A stretch of DNA of 64,000 bases from Neobacillus niacini. Lineage in GTDB: Bacteria; Bacillota; Bacilli; Bacillales; Cytobacillaceae. The stretch lies in assembly GCF_000759675.1 (NCBI RefSeq), contig NZ_BAWM01000086.1:6828-70827 (forward strand), in the 5' to 3' direction. The position numbers and the translations under genes are program-made. Every line of letters starts with the position of its first letter. Position 1 is the stretch's first letter. Shown one piece after another: positions 26,757 through 35,774 of this stretch. Under the pieces are notes generated by a model, which ran no database searches, was not told where the DNA came from, and was given only the letters and a program-made list of their open reading frames with translations.

Positions 26757-28484
26757 ATGGGTGCAAATCAACCTACGGTCGTGCAAGAAAACTGGTGGGC
26801 TCGGCTTACACGTTCAAAATATTTTGTCTATGTTTTAATTTCTCCACTATTTTTAGTTCTTTTAGCGTATGTTATCTATCCGTTTTACCAAACCTTTCTT
26901 CAAAGTGTAGTGGGCGAGGAAGGGGCAACTCTCGAAAATTACCAACGTTTTTTTGGTTTAACAAGTACAGCCAACCTTGAAGCGCTTTGGACAAGTGTAT
27001 ATATTTCGGTCATAAGTGTGATTACCTGTGCAATTGTTGGTGTCACCATGGCGTTTTTAATGGAACGATACGAGTTTCCAGGAAGAAAACTTCTGTCCGT
27101 CTTAATTCTGGTACCGATGGCATTGCCGCCACTGGTGGGTGTTTTATCTTTTACCTTTCTCTATGGAGAAAGCGGTATTATCCCAAGGGCATTTCAGGTA
27201 CTATTTGATCTCGAAAAAGTACCTTTTTCATTAAAAGGTGTTATGGGTGTCATCGTCGTTCATACGTTTACTATGTACACGTACTTTTATTTAACGGCAG
27301 CAGCAGCGATTAAAGGTCTGGATCCTTCCTTAGAAGAAGCCGCAACGAGCCTTGGATCTGGAAGAATTCGCATTTGGTTGAAGGTCATCCTTCCCATGTT
27401 AACTCCAGCGTTAATCGCATCTTCCTTACTTGTATTTATGATTTCAATGGCCTCATACACTGCACCGTTGATGTTTGGTGTCGAACGGACGATGACGATG
27501 CAAATCTATTTATCTCGTACAAATGGAAGTCTCGATATGGCAGCAACACAATCTACCATTCTATCGATTGTATCGATTTCCTTCTTAATTTTGATGAGAT
27601 GGTACCAAGGACGACGGAACTATCAAAATCAAAGTAAAGGAATCAGTGTTCATCGCACCGAATTGCGTTCCCAATTTGCAAAATATATGTCTATGGTTCT
27701 TTCATTTATAGGAGTAATTATTTTAATGCTTCCGATCCTTGTTCTTGTCCTGATATCTTTTTCAGTTGACGGGGAATGGACGGTTCAAGTTATCCCAACC
27801 GCCTATACATTGCAGCACTATATTGATTTATTTACAGATGAACGAACCTGGCGTCCAATATGGAACAGTTTGCAGATGAGTTTTGTGGCAACAGCCGGAA
27901 ATATTTTGTTCGGTGTGGCGGCGGCCTATGCCATGGTTCGTACGAAGTTTAAAGGAAAAGCCTTACTTGATATATTAATCATGGTTCCATGGGCACTGCC
28001 TGGTACCGTTGTAGCGGTTAACTTGATAGCTGCATTCAGCGAACCGAATGTATTCAGCTTTAATCAAGTGTTAATTGGGACATTCTGGATTTTACCATTA
28101 GCCTATTTCGTACGGCATTTACCACTTATTTTCCGATCCACTTCTGCCGCGTTAATGCAAATGGATGAATCCGTGGAGGAAGCGGCTCGCAGCTTAGGTG
28201 CCAATTGGTGGTATTCGTTTAGAAGAGTGGTTGTTCCGATGGCTTTCTCAGGAATTCTTGCAGGAACCTTGCTGGCTTTGGTTCAAGGAATAGGTGAATT
28301 TGTTGCCTCAATCTTAATTTATAGTACTTCAACCATGCCGTTATCTGTAGCGATATTCCAAAAAATGTATGCTTTCCAATTCGGAACGGCCTGCGCCTAT
28401 GGTGTGCTACAAATCATTCTGATTATTACCGTTCTTTTCGTTTCGCAAAAGATAACGGATGGAAAAGCAGGATCGGCTATTTAA
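26757..28484 (+). CDS. Fused two-domain ABC transporter permease (AfuB/PhnV-like)
   Basis: This 575-residue membrane protein is made of two tandem permease domains with about twelve helices. Each has its own EAA loop: LEEAATSLGSGRIRIWLKVI near 185 and VEEAARSLGANWWYSFRRVV near 475. Fused permeases of this kind go with SBP_bac_6-type binding proteins in Fe(III), thiamine and aminoethylphosphonate importers. AGGAGG precedes the ATG. It forms a complete importer with the two preceding genes, and the catabolic genes follow directly. Confidence 0.9.
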   Translation: MGANQPTVVQENWWARLTRSKYFVYVLISPLFLVLLAYVIYPFYQTFLQSVVGEEGATLENYQRFFGLTSTANLEALWTSVYISVISVITCAIVGVTMAFLMERYEFPGRKLLSVLILVPMALPPLVGVLSFTFLYGESGIIPRAFQVLFDLEKVPFSLKGVMGVIVVHTFTMYTYFYLTAAAAIKGLDPSLEEAATSLGSGRIRIWLKVILPMLTPALIASSLLVFMISMASYTAPLMFGVERTMTMQIYLSRTNGSLDMAATQSTILSIVSISFLILMRWYQGRRNYQNQSKGISVHRTELRSQFAKYMSMVLSFIGVIILMLPILVLVLISFSVDGEWTVQVIPTAYTLQHYIDLFTDERTWRPIWNSLQMSFVATAGNILFGVAAAYAMVRTKFKGKALLDILIMVPWALPGTVVAVNLIAAFSEPNVFSFNQVLIGTFWILPLAYFVRHLPLIFRSTSAALMQMDESVEEAARSLGANWWYSFRRVVVPMAFSGILAGTLLALVQGIGEFVASILIYSTSTMPLSVAIFQKMYAFQFGTACAYGVLQIILIITVLFVSQKITDGKAGSAI

Positions 28485-28498
28485 AAGGGGAGATCTCG

Positions 28499-29230
28499 TT
28501 GAAAGCATGTGATATTCATGGTAGAGACCTAAATACGCTTGCGCAGGCCACATTTGCTGTTGTTCCATTAGGGAGCTTTGAGTATCACGGACCACATTCT
28601 CCTCTAGGTACGGATATTGTGTTAGCAGATGGATTTGCGAACGTGATTGATCCTAGCTTAGGTGGTGCTGTGTTCCCAACCGTTCCTTATACAGCCTGTC
28701 CCGGAAAAACCAACAAATATAAAGGGACCATTCCGATTCGACCCAGCATTATTCAAGAATATTTGATTGATATTTCGATGGGAATTATCGAGCAAGGTAT
28801 TAAAAAAATTATTCTACTCAATGCACATGACGGAAATATGGGGGTTTCTCGAACAGTAGCAGAATATGTAACTGGTAAGCATGTTGATGCAAGCTTCTTA
28901 CTGGTAAATTGGTGGCAAATGGTCGATATAAACGCTGCTGCTGAAATTGGATTTGAAGGTACGAAAGGAAGAGGACATGGTGGACCTTATGAAATGTCTG
29001 CTGTTAAAGCGTTTCGTCCAGATTTGGTCCATGTAAATGTAGAGGATGAAGAATTTAAAGAGGTATCTTCGCTTTCATCCTACCCATACATTCTAGTGGA
29101 GGGCACTCCAAAGGCATGGGATGGTTATACAGGGCTTATTCAACAAATCTCCTATGAAAAGGGGAAGAAAATCGTTGAGAAAGCAACAGCAAATATGAAT
29201 GCGTTAATCAAAAACTGGCTTGAAAATTAA
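28499..29230 (+). CDS. Creatininase-family amidohydrolase
   Basis: The 243-residue protein has the creatininase pattern of metal ligands: VVPLGSFEYHGPHSPLGTD (Glu, His, Asp) and IILLNAHDGN, then GHGGPYEMSAV. The family includes creatinine amidohydrolase, ArfB/MftE-type and dihydropyrimidine-like cyclic-amide hydrolases; the true substrate here is unknown. Start: TTG at 28499 with AAAAGGGG upstream. It overlaps the 5' end of the next open frame. Its place between importer and lyase genes points to hydrolysis of a cyclic or amide intermediate. Confidence 0.85.
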   Translation: MKACDIHGRDLNTLAQATFAVVPLGSFEYHGPHSPLGTDIVLADGFANVIDPSLGGAVFPTVPYTACPGKTNKYKGTIPIRPSIIQEYLIDISMGIIEQGIKKIILLNAHDGNMGVSRTVAEYVTGKHVDASFLLVNWWQMVDINAAAEIGFEGTKGRGHGGPYEMSAVKAFRPDLVHVNVEDEEFKEVSSLSSYPYILVEGTPKAWDGYTGLIQQISYEKGKKIVEKATANMNALIKNWLEN

Positions 29231-29252
29231 TAGACAGAAGGGATTGACCAAA

Positions 29253-30776
29253 GTGAAAACCTCACTCAGAGAACAAATCATTAATAAGGAAGGTACAACT
29301 TTTCCTTCTAGAACCTATATGTCCATGGTGCTAGAACCAGCCTATGATGAGGCAAAGCAACAATTTATTGATTCAATGGTGGAGATTCATCATGCCCATT
29401 TGATCATGCTTGTAGAACAAGGGCTTGTTGGAAAAGAAGAAGCACAAAAAATTGCCAAAGCCGTTTCTAACTTGGATATGGAAGATATTAAAAGAAGAAG
29501 CTACACCGGTGAATTTGAGGATTTATTTTTTGAAGTCGAGCATTCATTAATCGAGGATGCAGGTGATATTGCTGGAAACCTTCATATAGCAAGAAGCCGA
29601 AATGATATGGGAATTGCGATTTACCGCATGACACTTCGGAAGAAGCTATTACTATTGGTGGAAAAGGCGTTAACACTCCGCGAGGCCCTTATTGAATTAA
29701 CGGACGAACATAAAGAAACGGTGATGATTGGTTATACGCATACCCAACAGGCGCAACCAACAACATTGAGTCATTATTTAAATGCGATGACTGATATGCT
29801 TACACGTGATATCTTTCGATTACAAGCCGCCTATAAAACGGTCAATCGCAGTAGTATGGGGGCAGCTGCCCTAACAACATCGGGATTTGCGATTAATCGA
29901 GAGCGTATGAAAGACCTCCTTGGCTTCGAGGACATGATTGATAATGCTTGGGATGCTGTTGCAGGTGCAGATTATATAGCTGAGACTGCTGCTGCAGTTC
30001 AGTTGTCCGCACTAAATTTAGGAAGATCCATGCAAGACTTCTTATTATGGGGTACACAAGAGTATGGTGCATTTCTTCTTTCCGCACCATACGTGCAAAT
30101 TAGTTCTATCATGCCTCAAAAACGAAACCCTGTTTCGATTGAGCATATGAGAGCTCTTTTATCTAGTGTAGCGGGAGATTGTCAAACAGTCTTATTAATG
30201 GTCCATAATACTCCATTTGGAGATATTGTTGACACAGAAGATGATATGCAACCGTACATATGGAAAGCAATTGAAAGACTCGGTGGCATCTATGATTTAT
30301 TAACGTCTGTATTACTCACTATGGAAGTAAATAAAGAAACCCTTCTGAAAAGAGCTAAGGAAAGCTTTGCGAACGTCACTGAATTGGCCGATACCATTGT
30401 CCGAAAGGATGGACTATCCTTCCGTCAGGCTCACCATGTTGTAAGTTCAACGGTTAAAGAGTTAATGAAAAATGGAAAAACGTCTTTAGAATCATTAACA
30501 TTGGAACTTTTAAACGAGCAATCAAGAAATGTAGTAGGAAAGGAATCTGTTTTAACAGAAGAAGATTTAAAACAATGCTTGAGCCCTGAATATTTCATTC
30601 AGATCCGTGATTTACAAGGCGGACCAAGCCCAAGTAGAATGGAAAAAACAATCCATGTGCGATCAAAGGAACAGAAAGATTTAACAAGCTGGTTAAGTGA
30701 AAGACAAGACCATCTGACAAAATCAGCTTCTATGGTTAAGGACATTATTACGAAATGGACTGGAGACGATGAATAA
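29253..30776 (+). CDS. Argininosuccinate-lyase-like C-N lyase
   Basis: The 507-residue enzyme belongs to the aspartase/fumarase superfamily: conserved region 1 LHIARSRNDM, region 2 GYTHTQQAQPTT and signature region 3 SSIMPQKRNPVSIEH with the catalytic Ser loop. True argininosuccinate lyases carry GSSxMPQKKNP; here the last Lys is Arg. The N-terminus FPSRTYMSMVLEPAYDEAK and YTGEFEDLFFEVEH recall, from memory, the EDDS-lyase-type branch that releases fumarate from N-substituted aspartates. No arginine-biosynthesis gene is nearby. Start: GTG at 29253 with AAGGG upstream. It overlaps the kinase gene by 8 bases. Confidence 0.8.
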   Translation: MKTSLREQIINKEGTTFPSRTYMSMVLEPAYDEAKQQFIDSMVEIHHAHLIMLVEQGLVGKEEAQKIAKAVSNLDMEDIKRRSYTGEFEDLFFEVEHSLIEDAGDIAGNLHIARSRNDMGIAIYRMTLRKKLLLLVEKALTLREALIELTDEHKETVMIGYTHTQQAQPTTLSHYLNAMTDMLTRDIFRLQAAYKTVNRSSMGAAALTTSGFAINRERMKDLLGFEDMIDNAWDAVAGADYIAETAAAVQLSALNLGRSMQDFLLWGTQEYGAFLLSAPYVQISSIMPQKRNPVSIEHMRALLSSVAGDCQTVLLMVHNTPFGDIVDTEDDMQPYIWKAIERLGGIYDLLTSVLLTMEVNKETLLKRAKESFANVTELADTIVRKDGLSFRQAHHVVSSTVKELMKNGKTSLESLTLELLNEQSRNVVGKESVLTEEDLKQCLSPEYFIQIRDLQGGPSPSRMEKTIHVRSKEQKDLTSWLSERQDHLTKSASMVKDIITKWTGDDE

Positions 30777-31710
30777 GAACACCATCGAACTGCTTGCGGT
30801 CGATGGTGGTGGAACAAAGACACATGCTGTTCTTGTTAATGCTGAGGGAACCATCCTTGGTGAAGGAAGAGCAGGGGCATCTAATTATCAGGTAGTCGGT
30901 GAGGACGGAGCCAAAGAGGCTTTAATAGAAGCAGTTCTTGCTGCATTTACTGAAGTCGGTGGTTTGGTGAATGTGGAAAAAGCAGTATTTGCATTAGCTG
31001 GAATTGATACGTCAAAGGATGAAAAAATAGTAGAAGGTGTCGTTCAGCGTGTAGTTACTGATTTGTCTATCAAGATTGGTCATTTACTAATAGAAAATGA
31101 TTGCTTGTCTGCCTTATTAGGAGCCACGCAAAATAAAGCTGGAATACTCTTAATTGCCGGAACAGGCTCCATTGTGTATGCTCATGATGGTAACAAACGA
31201 ATTGTCAGATCAGGTGGGTGGGGACACCGAGTCGGTGATGAAGGAAGCGGATATTGGATCGGCAAACATGCGATCCAGTCAGTCCTCAAAATGCAGGATG
31301 GACGTGGAGAGAGAACTCTTTTAACGCGGCTTGTATTGGATAAATTAGGTTTCAATAGGATTGAAGATCTCTATAATTGGACTTATAGTGATTCTTATTC
31401 CGTTGATAATGTAGGAGCCCTTGCGGCTGTCGTGGATGAAGCTTATAAATTGGGAGATGCAGTTAGTAAACGTATTTTAGATCATGCGACAGATGAACTA
31501 ATACTCCTAATAAAAACCGTTATGGAAAAAGCTGATATCCAGCAGGAAGATTTTGATTTAATTTTACAAGGTGGGGTATTCCATCATAATACGTATATAA
31601 AAAACAAAGTTCTAGAAAGCATTCAGCAATACACATCAAAGGTTAATCTCATCCTTGCTACCGAGGAACCGATTCGCAACATTATCAAGCGTGGATTGAA
31701 ATCACGATAG
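30769..31710 (+). CDS. BadF/BadG-type ATPase, N-acetylglucosamine-kinase-like
   Basis: The 313-residue ASKHA-fold kinase has phosphate-1 motif LLAVDGGGTKTHAVLV, phosphate-2 motif LIAGTGSIVYAHD and GGWGHRVGDEGSGYWIGKHAI. This is the pattern of eukaryotic-type GlcNAc kinase and the bacterial amino-sugar kinases of the BadF family (such as MurK and glucosamine kinases). ATG at 30769 overlaps the lyase stop, so translation is coupled. It probably phosphorylates the sugar released by the preceding enzymes. It ends the operon at a strong terminator. Confidence 0.85.
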   Translation: MNKNTIELLAVDGGGTKTHAVLVNAEGTILGEGRAGASNYQVVGEDGAKEALIEAVLAAFTEVGGLVNVEKAVFALAGIDTSKDEKIVEGVVQRVVTDLSIKIGHLLIENDCLSALLGATQNKAGILLIAGTGSIVYAHDGNKRIVRSGGWGHRVGDEGSGYWIGKHAIQSVLKMQDGRGERTLLTRLVLDKLGFNRIEDLYNWTYSDSYSVDNVGALAAVVDEAYKLGDAVSKRILDHATDELILLIKTVMEKADIQQEDFDLILQGGVFHHNTYIKNKVLESIQQYTSKVNLILATEEPIRNIIKRGLKSR

Positions 31711-31764
31711 CAGTCATGGGTAAACAACAAAACCAGGTGACGAAGGCTCTGCAATAAAGTAAAA

Positions 31765-31795
31765 AAACTTGCCAAATATATGGCAAGTTTTGCTT
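31765..31795 (+). terminator. Terminator of the catabolic operon
   Basis: AAACTTGCCA/TGGCAAGTTT is a perfect 10-bp stem with loop AATATA, followed by TGCTTATT. Confidence 0.8.
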
Positions 31796-31887
31796 ATTAA
31801 TAAATGTTTTTCTTATGGTATTTATTTGATAATTAAACCTAAAATTTTACTTATAACGTAACAAAATAGACTCTGTCTCTTTGCTTC

Positions 31888-32613
31888 TTATTTTTCCCTT
31901 GTCATTTTAACAAGCGTAATAATATCTTGTGATACGGTATCATATGGAACAGAATCCGCTTTTAAATTGTTTTTAATCTTTTCTATTAGCACCACTGCTT
32001 CGGGATTTGTTATAGTAAGGGTTTGGACATTTCCATTAAAGACTTTGTTCATATAACTTTTTGCCTTGTCGAGATTATCATCTACATCTTGAGCAGCTGT
32101 ATTGTTCATATTAGCAGGAACTTTTTTATTTTGGTCTTTTCTTGATACTCCATCGACACTATTGAGGACATGCTCCTGCATGGAATCGTATTGATTGGAG
32201 GTCACCTCAGGTGTTGCGCGCGCAAGGATGACTGTGTCATCTAATACAAATACCTTGACCCCATTGATTCCTTCCCCTCCTAATCTCGATTCCAGATGAG
32301 AAGAAATTCCGCCATCATTTAAACCTGAGCTACCGATCAAGCTGTATACATTTGTTCCTGTTCCATGAGAGGTTCCTCCATGTTCATCCGTTGTTTGTCT
32401 TTTTTCCCCGTTTTCACTAGGAATAATTAAGCCATCATTCATATTTCTTGTTGAAATACTTTTATCATAGACACTTGTTTGATGTACTCCATGCATGTCA
32501 CGATGACCTTCTTCGGCTTTGACGGTTTCATCCATCAAATTCTGTTGACCGGAGCATGCAGTGATGTATAAGGCTGCACAGGATATACCCGCATATTTCC
32601 AGATATTTTTCAT
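31888..32613 (-). CDS. YhcN/YlaJ family sporulation lipoprotein
   Basis: This 241-residue precursor has lipobox ITAC (Cys about 19) and a low-complexity linker. The C-terminal YhcN/YlaJ domain reads IGSSGLNDGGISSHLESRL, VKVFVLDDTVILARAT and then a helical C-terminal part ending KMTREK. It is presumably produced in sporulation, like the family member at 377-913. Start at 32613 (MKNIWKYAG), with GAGGTGG 6 bases upstream, is preferred over ATG 32628. It is divergent from the Tat-exported dehydrogenase operon. Confidence 0.8.
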   Translation of the reverse strand: MKNIWKYAGISCAALYITACSGQQNLMDETVKAEEGHRDMHGVHQTSVYDKSISTRNMNDGLIIPSENGEKRQTTDEHGGTSHGTGTNVYSLIGSSGLNDGGISSHLESRLGGEGINGVKVFVLDDTVILARATPEVTSNQYDSMQEHVLNSVDGVSRKDQNKKVPANMNNTAAQDVDDNLDKAKSYMNKVFNGNVQTLTITNPEAVVLIEKIKNNLKADSVPYDTVSQDIITLVKMTREK

Positions 32614-32724
32614 TATTTTCCACCTCATAACAATAAATTTAAAGTTATTATGCCCAACATACTTTTACGTATGAATGGATTTTTTTTGGGGTAATCTATC
32701 CTTTAAATGTAGGAGGTGGATTTT

Positions 32725-33480
32725 ATGGCAGATAAATCCAAACAACAGGAAAAAAATGAATCACTTTCTCGCCGCAAATTCCTTAAGAATTCTGGTATTG
32801 CGGTAGGGGGATTGGCTGTAGGCGGTGCACTAGGCAGTTTACTCCCATTTAAAGACAAAACAACAAATACACAAGTAGTTAAAAACCAAGGGGCCTCTGA
32901 AAGCTATAATCTGGCATTAATGTATTTTACCCGCGAGCAATTTAACATCGTTGAGGCCGCAACAGAGCGGATTTTCCCAGCTGATGATAAAGGTCCTGGA
33001 GCAAAGGATTTGGGTGTTGCCTATTTTATCGATCATCAATTAAGTGGGGACTGGGGCTTTAATTCAAGAGAATACATGCAACCGCCATTCTTTAAAGGTG
33101 AAAAAGTTCAAGGGTACCAAGGAAGGTTAAGAAGACGTGAAATTTTCGATATTGGTTTACGTGAATTTCAAAATCACAGTTTAACAAAGTTCAAAAAGAA
33201 TTTTGTTGAACTTAGTGAAGAGGAGCAAAACGATATTTTAACAGATTTTGCAGAGGACAAGATAAACCTTACAACGATTTCCCCAAGTGGTTTTTTTAAT
33301 ATGTTGAGAAGCAGCACATTAGAAGGGGTCTATAGTGATCCATTATACAGTGGAAATCGAAACATGGAAGGCTGGAAAATGCGGAATTACCCAGGTAGTC
33401 AAATGGCTTATACACAAGTGATTGATAAAGAATTTACAGTCATTCCTCCAAAAAGTCTAAAAGATCACCTTGGGCATTGA
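32725..33480 (+). CDS. Gluconate 2-dehydrogenase subunit 3 family protein, Tat-exported
   Basis: The 251-residue protein opens with a textbook twin-arginine signal (SRRKFLKNSGIAVGGLAVGG). It continues with the gluconate 2-dehydrogenase subunit-3 fold: FNIVEAATERIFPADDKGPGA, then YFIDHQLSGDWG and GFFNMLRSSTLEGVYSDP. Such small subunits are chaperone or maturation partners that carry the flavoprotein subunit through the Tat system. AGGAGG precedes ATG at 32725. The flavoprotein gene follows 47 bases later, and a TatA gene closes the operon. Confidence 0.9.
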   Translation: MADKSKQQEKNESLSRRKFLKNSGIAVGGLAVGGALGSLLPFKDKTTNTQVVKNQGASESYNLALMYFTREQFNIVEAATERIFPADDKGPGAKDLGVAYFIDHQLSGDWGFNSREYMQPPFFKGEKVQGYQGRLRRREIFDIGLREFQNHSLTKFKKNFVELSEEEQNDILTDFAEDKINLTTISPSGFFNMLRSSTLEGVYSDPLYSGNRNMEGWKMRNYPGSQMAYTQVIDKEFTVIPPKSLKDHLGH

Positions 33481-33527
33481 TGTATTTTTGAATTTGCACT
33501 AAATCGACGATGAATGAGGTGTAAGAG

Positions 33528-35243
33528 GTGGCAAAGAAATTACCGAAAGTGGATGTTGTTATTGTTGGCGTTGGCTGGGCAGGCGGAATTATCGCTGCTG
33601 AGCTCACCAAGCAAGGTTTAAATTGTGTTGGATTGGAAAGAGGAATCGAGCGAAAAACGGAAGATTATTTTATGGTACATGATGAACTTCGCTATGCTCT
33701 TAGATATGACTTGATGCAGAATCTCTCAAAGGAGACCATTACGTTCAGAGGAAATGAAAAACTCCGTGCTCTGCCCATGCGGCAATACGGTTCCTTTCTA
33801 TTAGGGGAGGGATTAGGGGGATCAGGTGTTCATTGGAACGGGCAAACCTACCGTTTCCTTCCTTACGATTTTGAAATTCGCACTAAAACCATTGAAAGAT
33901 ATGGTGAAAACAAAATTCCTAAGGATATGACCATTCAAGATTGGGGCATTACCTATGATGAATTGGAGCCCTATTTCGATAAATTTGAAAAAATGGCTGG
34001 GATTTCAGGGGAAGAAAACCCCCTTGCAGGTAAGAGGTCCAGTCCCTATCCAACCCCGCCGATGAAAACAACACCTGCACTTGAAAAATTTAAAAAAGCA
34101 GCAACTAACTTGAAGTTACATCCCTATAATCGACCTTCCGCAAATCTTTCAGAAGCATACACCAATCCAGATGGGGTAGCACGTGCTGCCTGCCAATATT
34201 GTGCTTATTGTGAAAGGTTTGGCTGTGAATATGGTGCCAAAGCGGACCCGGTTGTGACCGTTATACCAGTAGCAAAAAAGACCGGGAAATTCGAGATTCG
34301 CACGCATTCCAATGTTAGACGCGTTTTGAAATCCGGCAATAAAGCAACTGGAGTCATGTATGTGGATACAACAACTGGAGAAGAAATTGAACAGCCTGCT
34401 GATATTGTAGTGTTAACAAGCTATGTGTTTAATAATGTTCGTTTATTATTACAATCGGGCATTGGTCGTCCATATGATCCGGTGTCGGGGACAGGGGTGA
34501 TTGGAAAAAATTACGCTTACCAAGTCCAAAAAGGAAATGCGACCGGCTTTTTTGAAAAAGAAGAATTTAATACCTATGCTGGTGCAGGATCTCTCGGCAT
34601 GGTGGTGGATGATTTTAATGGAGATAACTTTGATCACTCTAATCTCAATTTTATTCATGGCGGCTCAATTGCCATTTCACAAACAGGGCTTCGACCTATA
34701 TCAAATAACATAGTTCCAAAAGGAACTCCGACATGGGGTAAAGAGTTTAAAGCAAATTCGGTTAAATATGCAAATCGGGTTTTATCCGTGGGCGGACAAG
34801 GCGCAAGCATGCCATTTAGGCATCATTATCTTGACCTTGATCCGACATACAAGGATGAATTTGGCGATCCGTTAATTCGGATTACCTATGATTTTGAAGA
34901 GCAGGACAGACAGTTGGCCAAGTTTTTAACGGATCGATGCAGAGAAATCATGAAAGAAATGGGTGCTAATAAGATCGATACGATGCAGGAACTGGGTCCC
35001 TATGATATTACCACCTATCAATCCACCCATAACACAGGCGGTATCATCATGGGAGCAGACCCAAATACCTCTGCTGTAAATAATTTTTCGCAAATGTGGG
35101 ATGCTGAAAATGTATTTGTCGTTGGCGCTACAGCGTTTGCGCATAATAGCGGCTATAATCCAACCGGGACAGTCGGGGCATTCGCTTATCGGGCGGCTGA
35201 AGGTATTTTATCCTATAAACAAAAAGGTGGGATTTTAGCTTAA
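33528..35243 (+). CDS. GMC-family dehydrogenase flavoprotein with Cys cluster
   Basis: The 571-residue flavoprotein has an N-terminal FAD fold (VDVVIVGVGWAGGIIAAELTKQG) and FLLGEGLGGSGVHWNGQTYR. The GMC C-terminal active-site segment reads STHNTGGIIMGADPNTSAVN and HNSGYNPTGTVGA. It has no signal peptide, so export by hitch-hiking on the twin-arginine subunit is expected. An unusual Cys cluster (Cys222, Cys225, Cys228, Cys233 in CQYCAYCERFGCEYGAKA) lies where sugar and polyol dehydrogenases of this class hold a [3Fe-4S] cluster. The acceptor is probably a quinone, since no cytochrome c subunit is encoded. Confidence 0.9.
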   Translation: MAKKLPKVDVVIVGVGWAGGIIAAELTKQGLNCVGLERGIERKTEDYFMVHDELRYALRYDLMQNLSKETITFRGNEKLRALPMRQYGSFLLGEGLGGSGVHWNGQTYRFLPYDFEIRTKTIERYGENKIPKDMTIQDWGITYDELEPYFDKFEKMAGISGEENPLAGKRSSPYPTPPMKTTPALEKFKKAATNLKLHPYNRPSANLSEAYTNPDGVARAACQYCAYCERFGCEYGAKADPVVTVIPVAKKTGKFEIRTHSNVRRVLKSGNKATGVMYVDTTTGEEIEQPADIVVLTSYVFNNVRLLLQSGIGRPYDPVSGTGVIGKNYAYQVQKGNATGFFEKEEFNTYAGAGSLGMVVDDFNGDNFDHSNLNFIHGGSIAISQTGLRPISNNIVPKGTPTWGKEFKANSVKYANRVLSVGGQGASMPFRHHYLDLDPTYKDEFGDPLIRITYDFEEQDRQLAKFLTDRCREIMKEMGANKIDTMQELGPYDITTYQSTHNTGGIIMGADPNTSAVNNFSQMWDAENVFVVGATAFAHNSGYNPTGTVGAFAYRAAEGILSYKQKGGILA

Positions 35244-35265
35244 ATAACTCTAGTAGGAGGAAACT

Positions 35266-35457
35266 ATGCTATCAAATATAGGCATCCCAGGATTAATCTT
35301 AATTTTAATCATTGCTTTAATTATTTTTGGACCTAAAAAGCTACCTGAAATTGGGTCAGCGTTTGGAAAGACATTATCCGAATTCCGACGAACCGCTACT
35401 TCCATCATCGATGAAGAAGATGAAATTCTCGAAAATAGTAAAAAACAGCAACCATAA
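35266..35457 (+). CDS. tatA: Twin-arginine translocase TatA/TatE subunit
   Basis: The 63-residue protein has one N-terminal transmembrane helix (IGIPGLILILIIALIIFGPKKLPEIG), the hinge Phe-Gly-Pro and an amphipathic helix GSAFGKTLSEFRR, then an acidic tail. This is the TatA layout. AGGAGGAAACT precedes the ATG. It belongs to the dehydrogenase operon and presumably supplies pore subunits for export of that complex. No tatC is in the window. Confidence 0.9.
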   Translation: MLSNIGIPGLILILIIALIIFGPKKLPEIGSAFGKTLSEFRRTATSIIDEEDEILENSKKQQP

Positions 35458-35512
35458 TAATAGGGATGATATGACTTATTGGAGAAACATCCGAAATATT
35501 TTACAAGTAGCA

Positions 35513-35563
35513 AACCAAAGCCTTAACCATTGCTAGAGATGGGTTAAGACTTTGGTTTTTGTG
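35513..35563 (+). terminator. Terminator of the dehydrogenase-tatA operon
   Basis: AACCAAAG-CC-TTAACC and GGTTAAG-A-CTTTGGTT form a long stem with a small internal mismatch, followed by TTTTTGTG. Confidence 0.8.
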
Positions 35564-35774
35564 TGTTCCTAAACCTTGTGAAGAACTTCTCACTTTTATA
35601 AGCTTTTAAATAATTTATAATTATCATATAATAGTATATAATTAATTTATAAATAATGTAATACACTTTGAAATAGTAGTAATTGAGACAGAAAAAGTGT
35701 GTGACCCGGTCGTGCCTTAGATTGGTGTGACGTCTATATTTTTTCTGAAAATTTTAGTGAAAAGGTTGATAAAA
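35564..35774. other. Promoter region of mqo
   Basis: A very AT-rich stretch (with CATATAATAGTATATAATT near 35625) is followed by about 110 bases of 5' leader. No riboswitch fold is evident to me. Confidence 0.4.

Noticed and set aside
29253..30776. Plain argininosuccinate lyase (argH)
   Set aside because: There is no argG or other arginine gene nearby, the signature is altered, and the operon context is importer plus kinase.
30769..31710. Considered as a 2-hydroxyacyl-CoA dehydratase activator (BadF-like)
   Set aside because: It lacks the Fe-S Cys residues of those activators and matches the amino-sugar kinase motif pattern.
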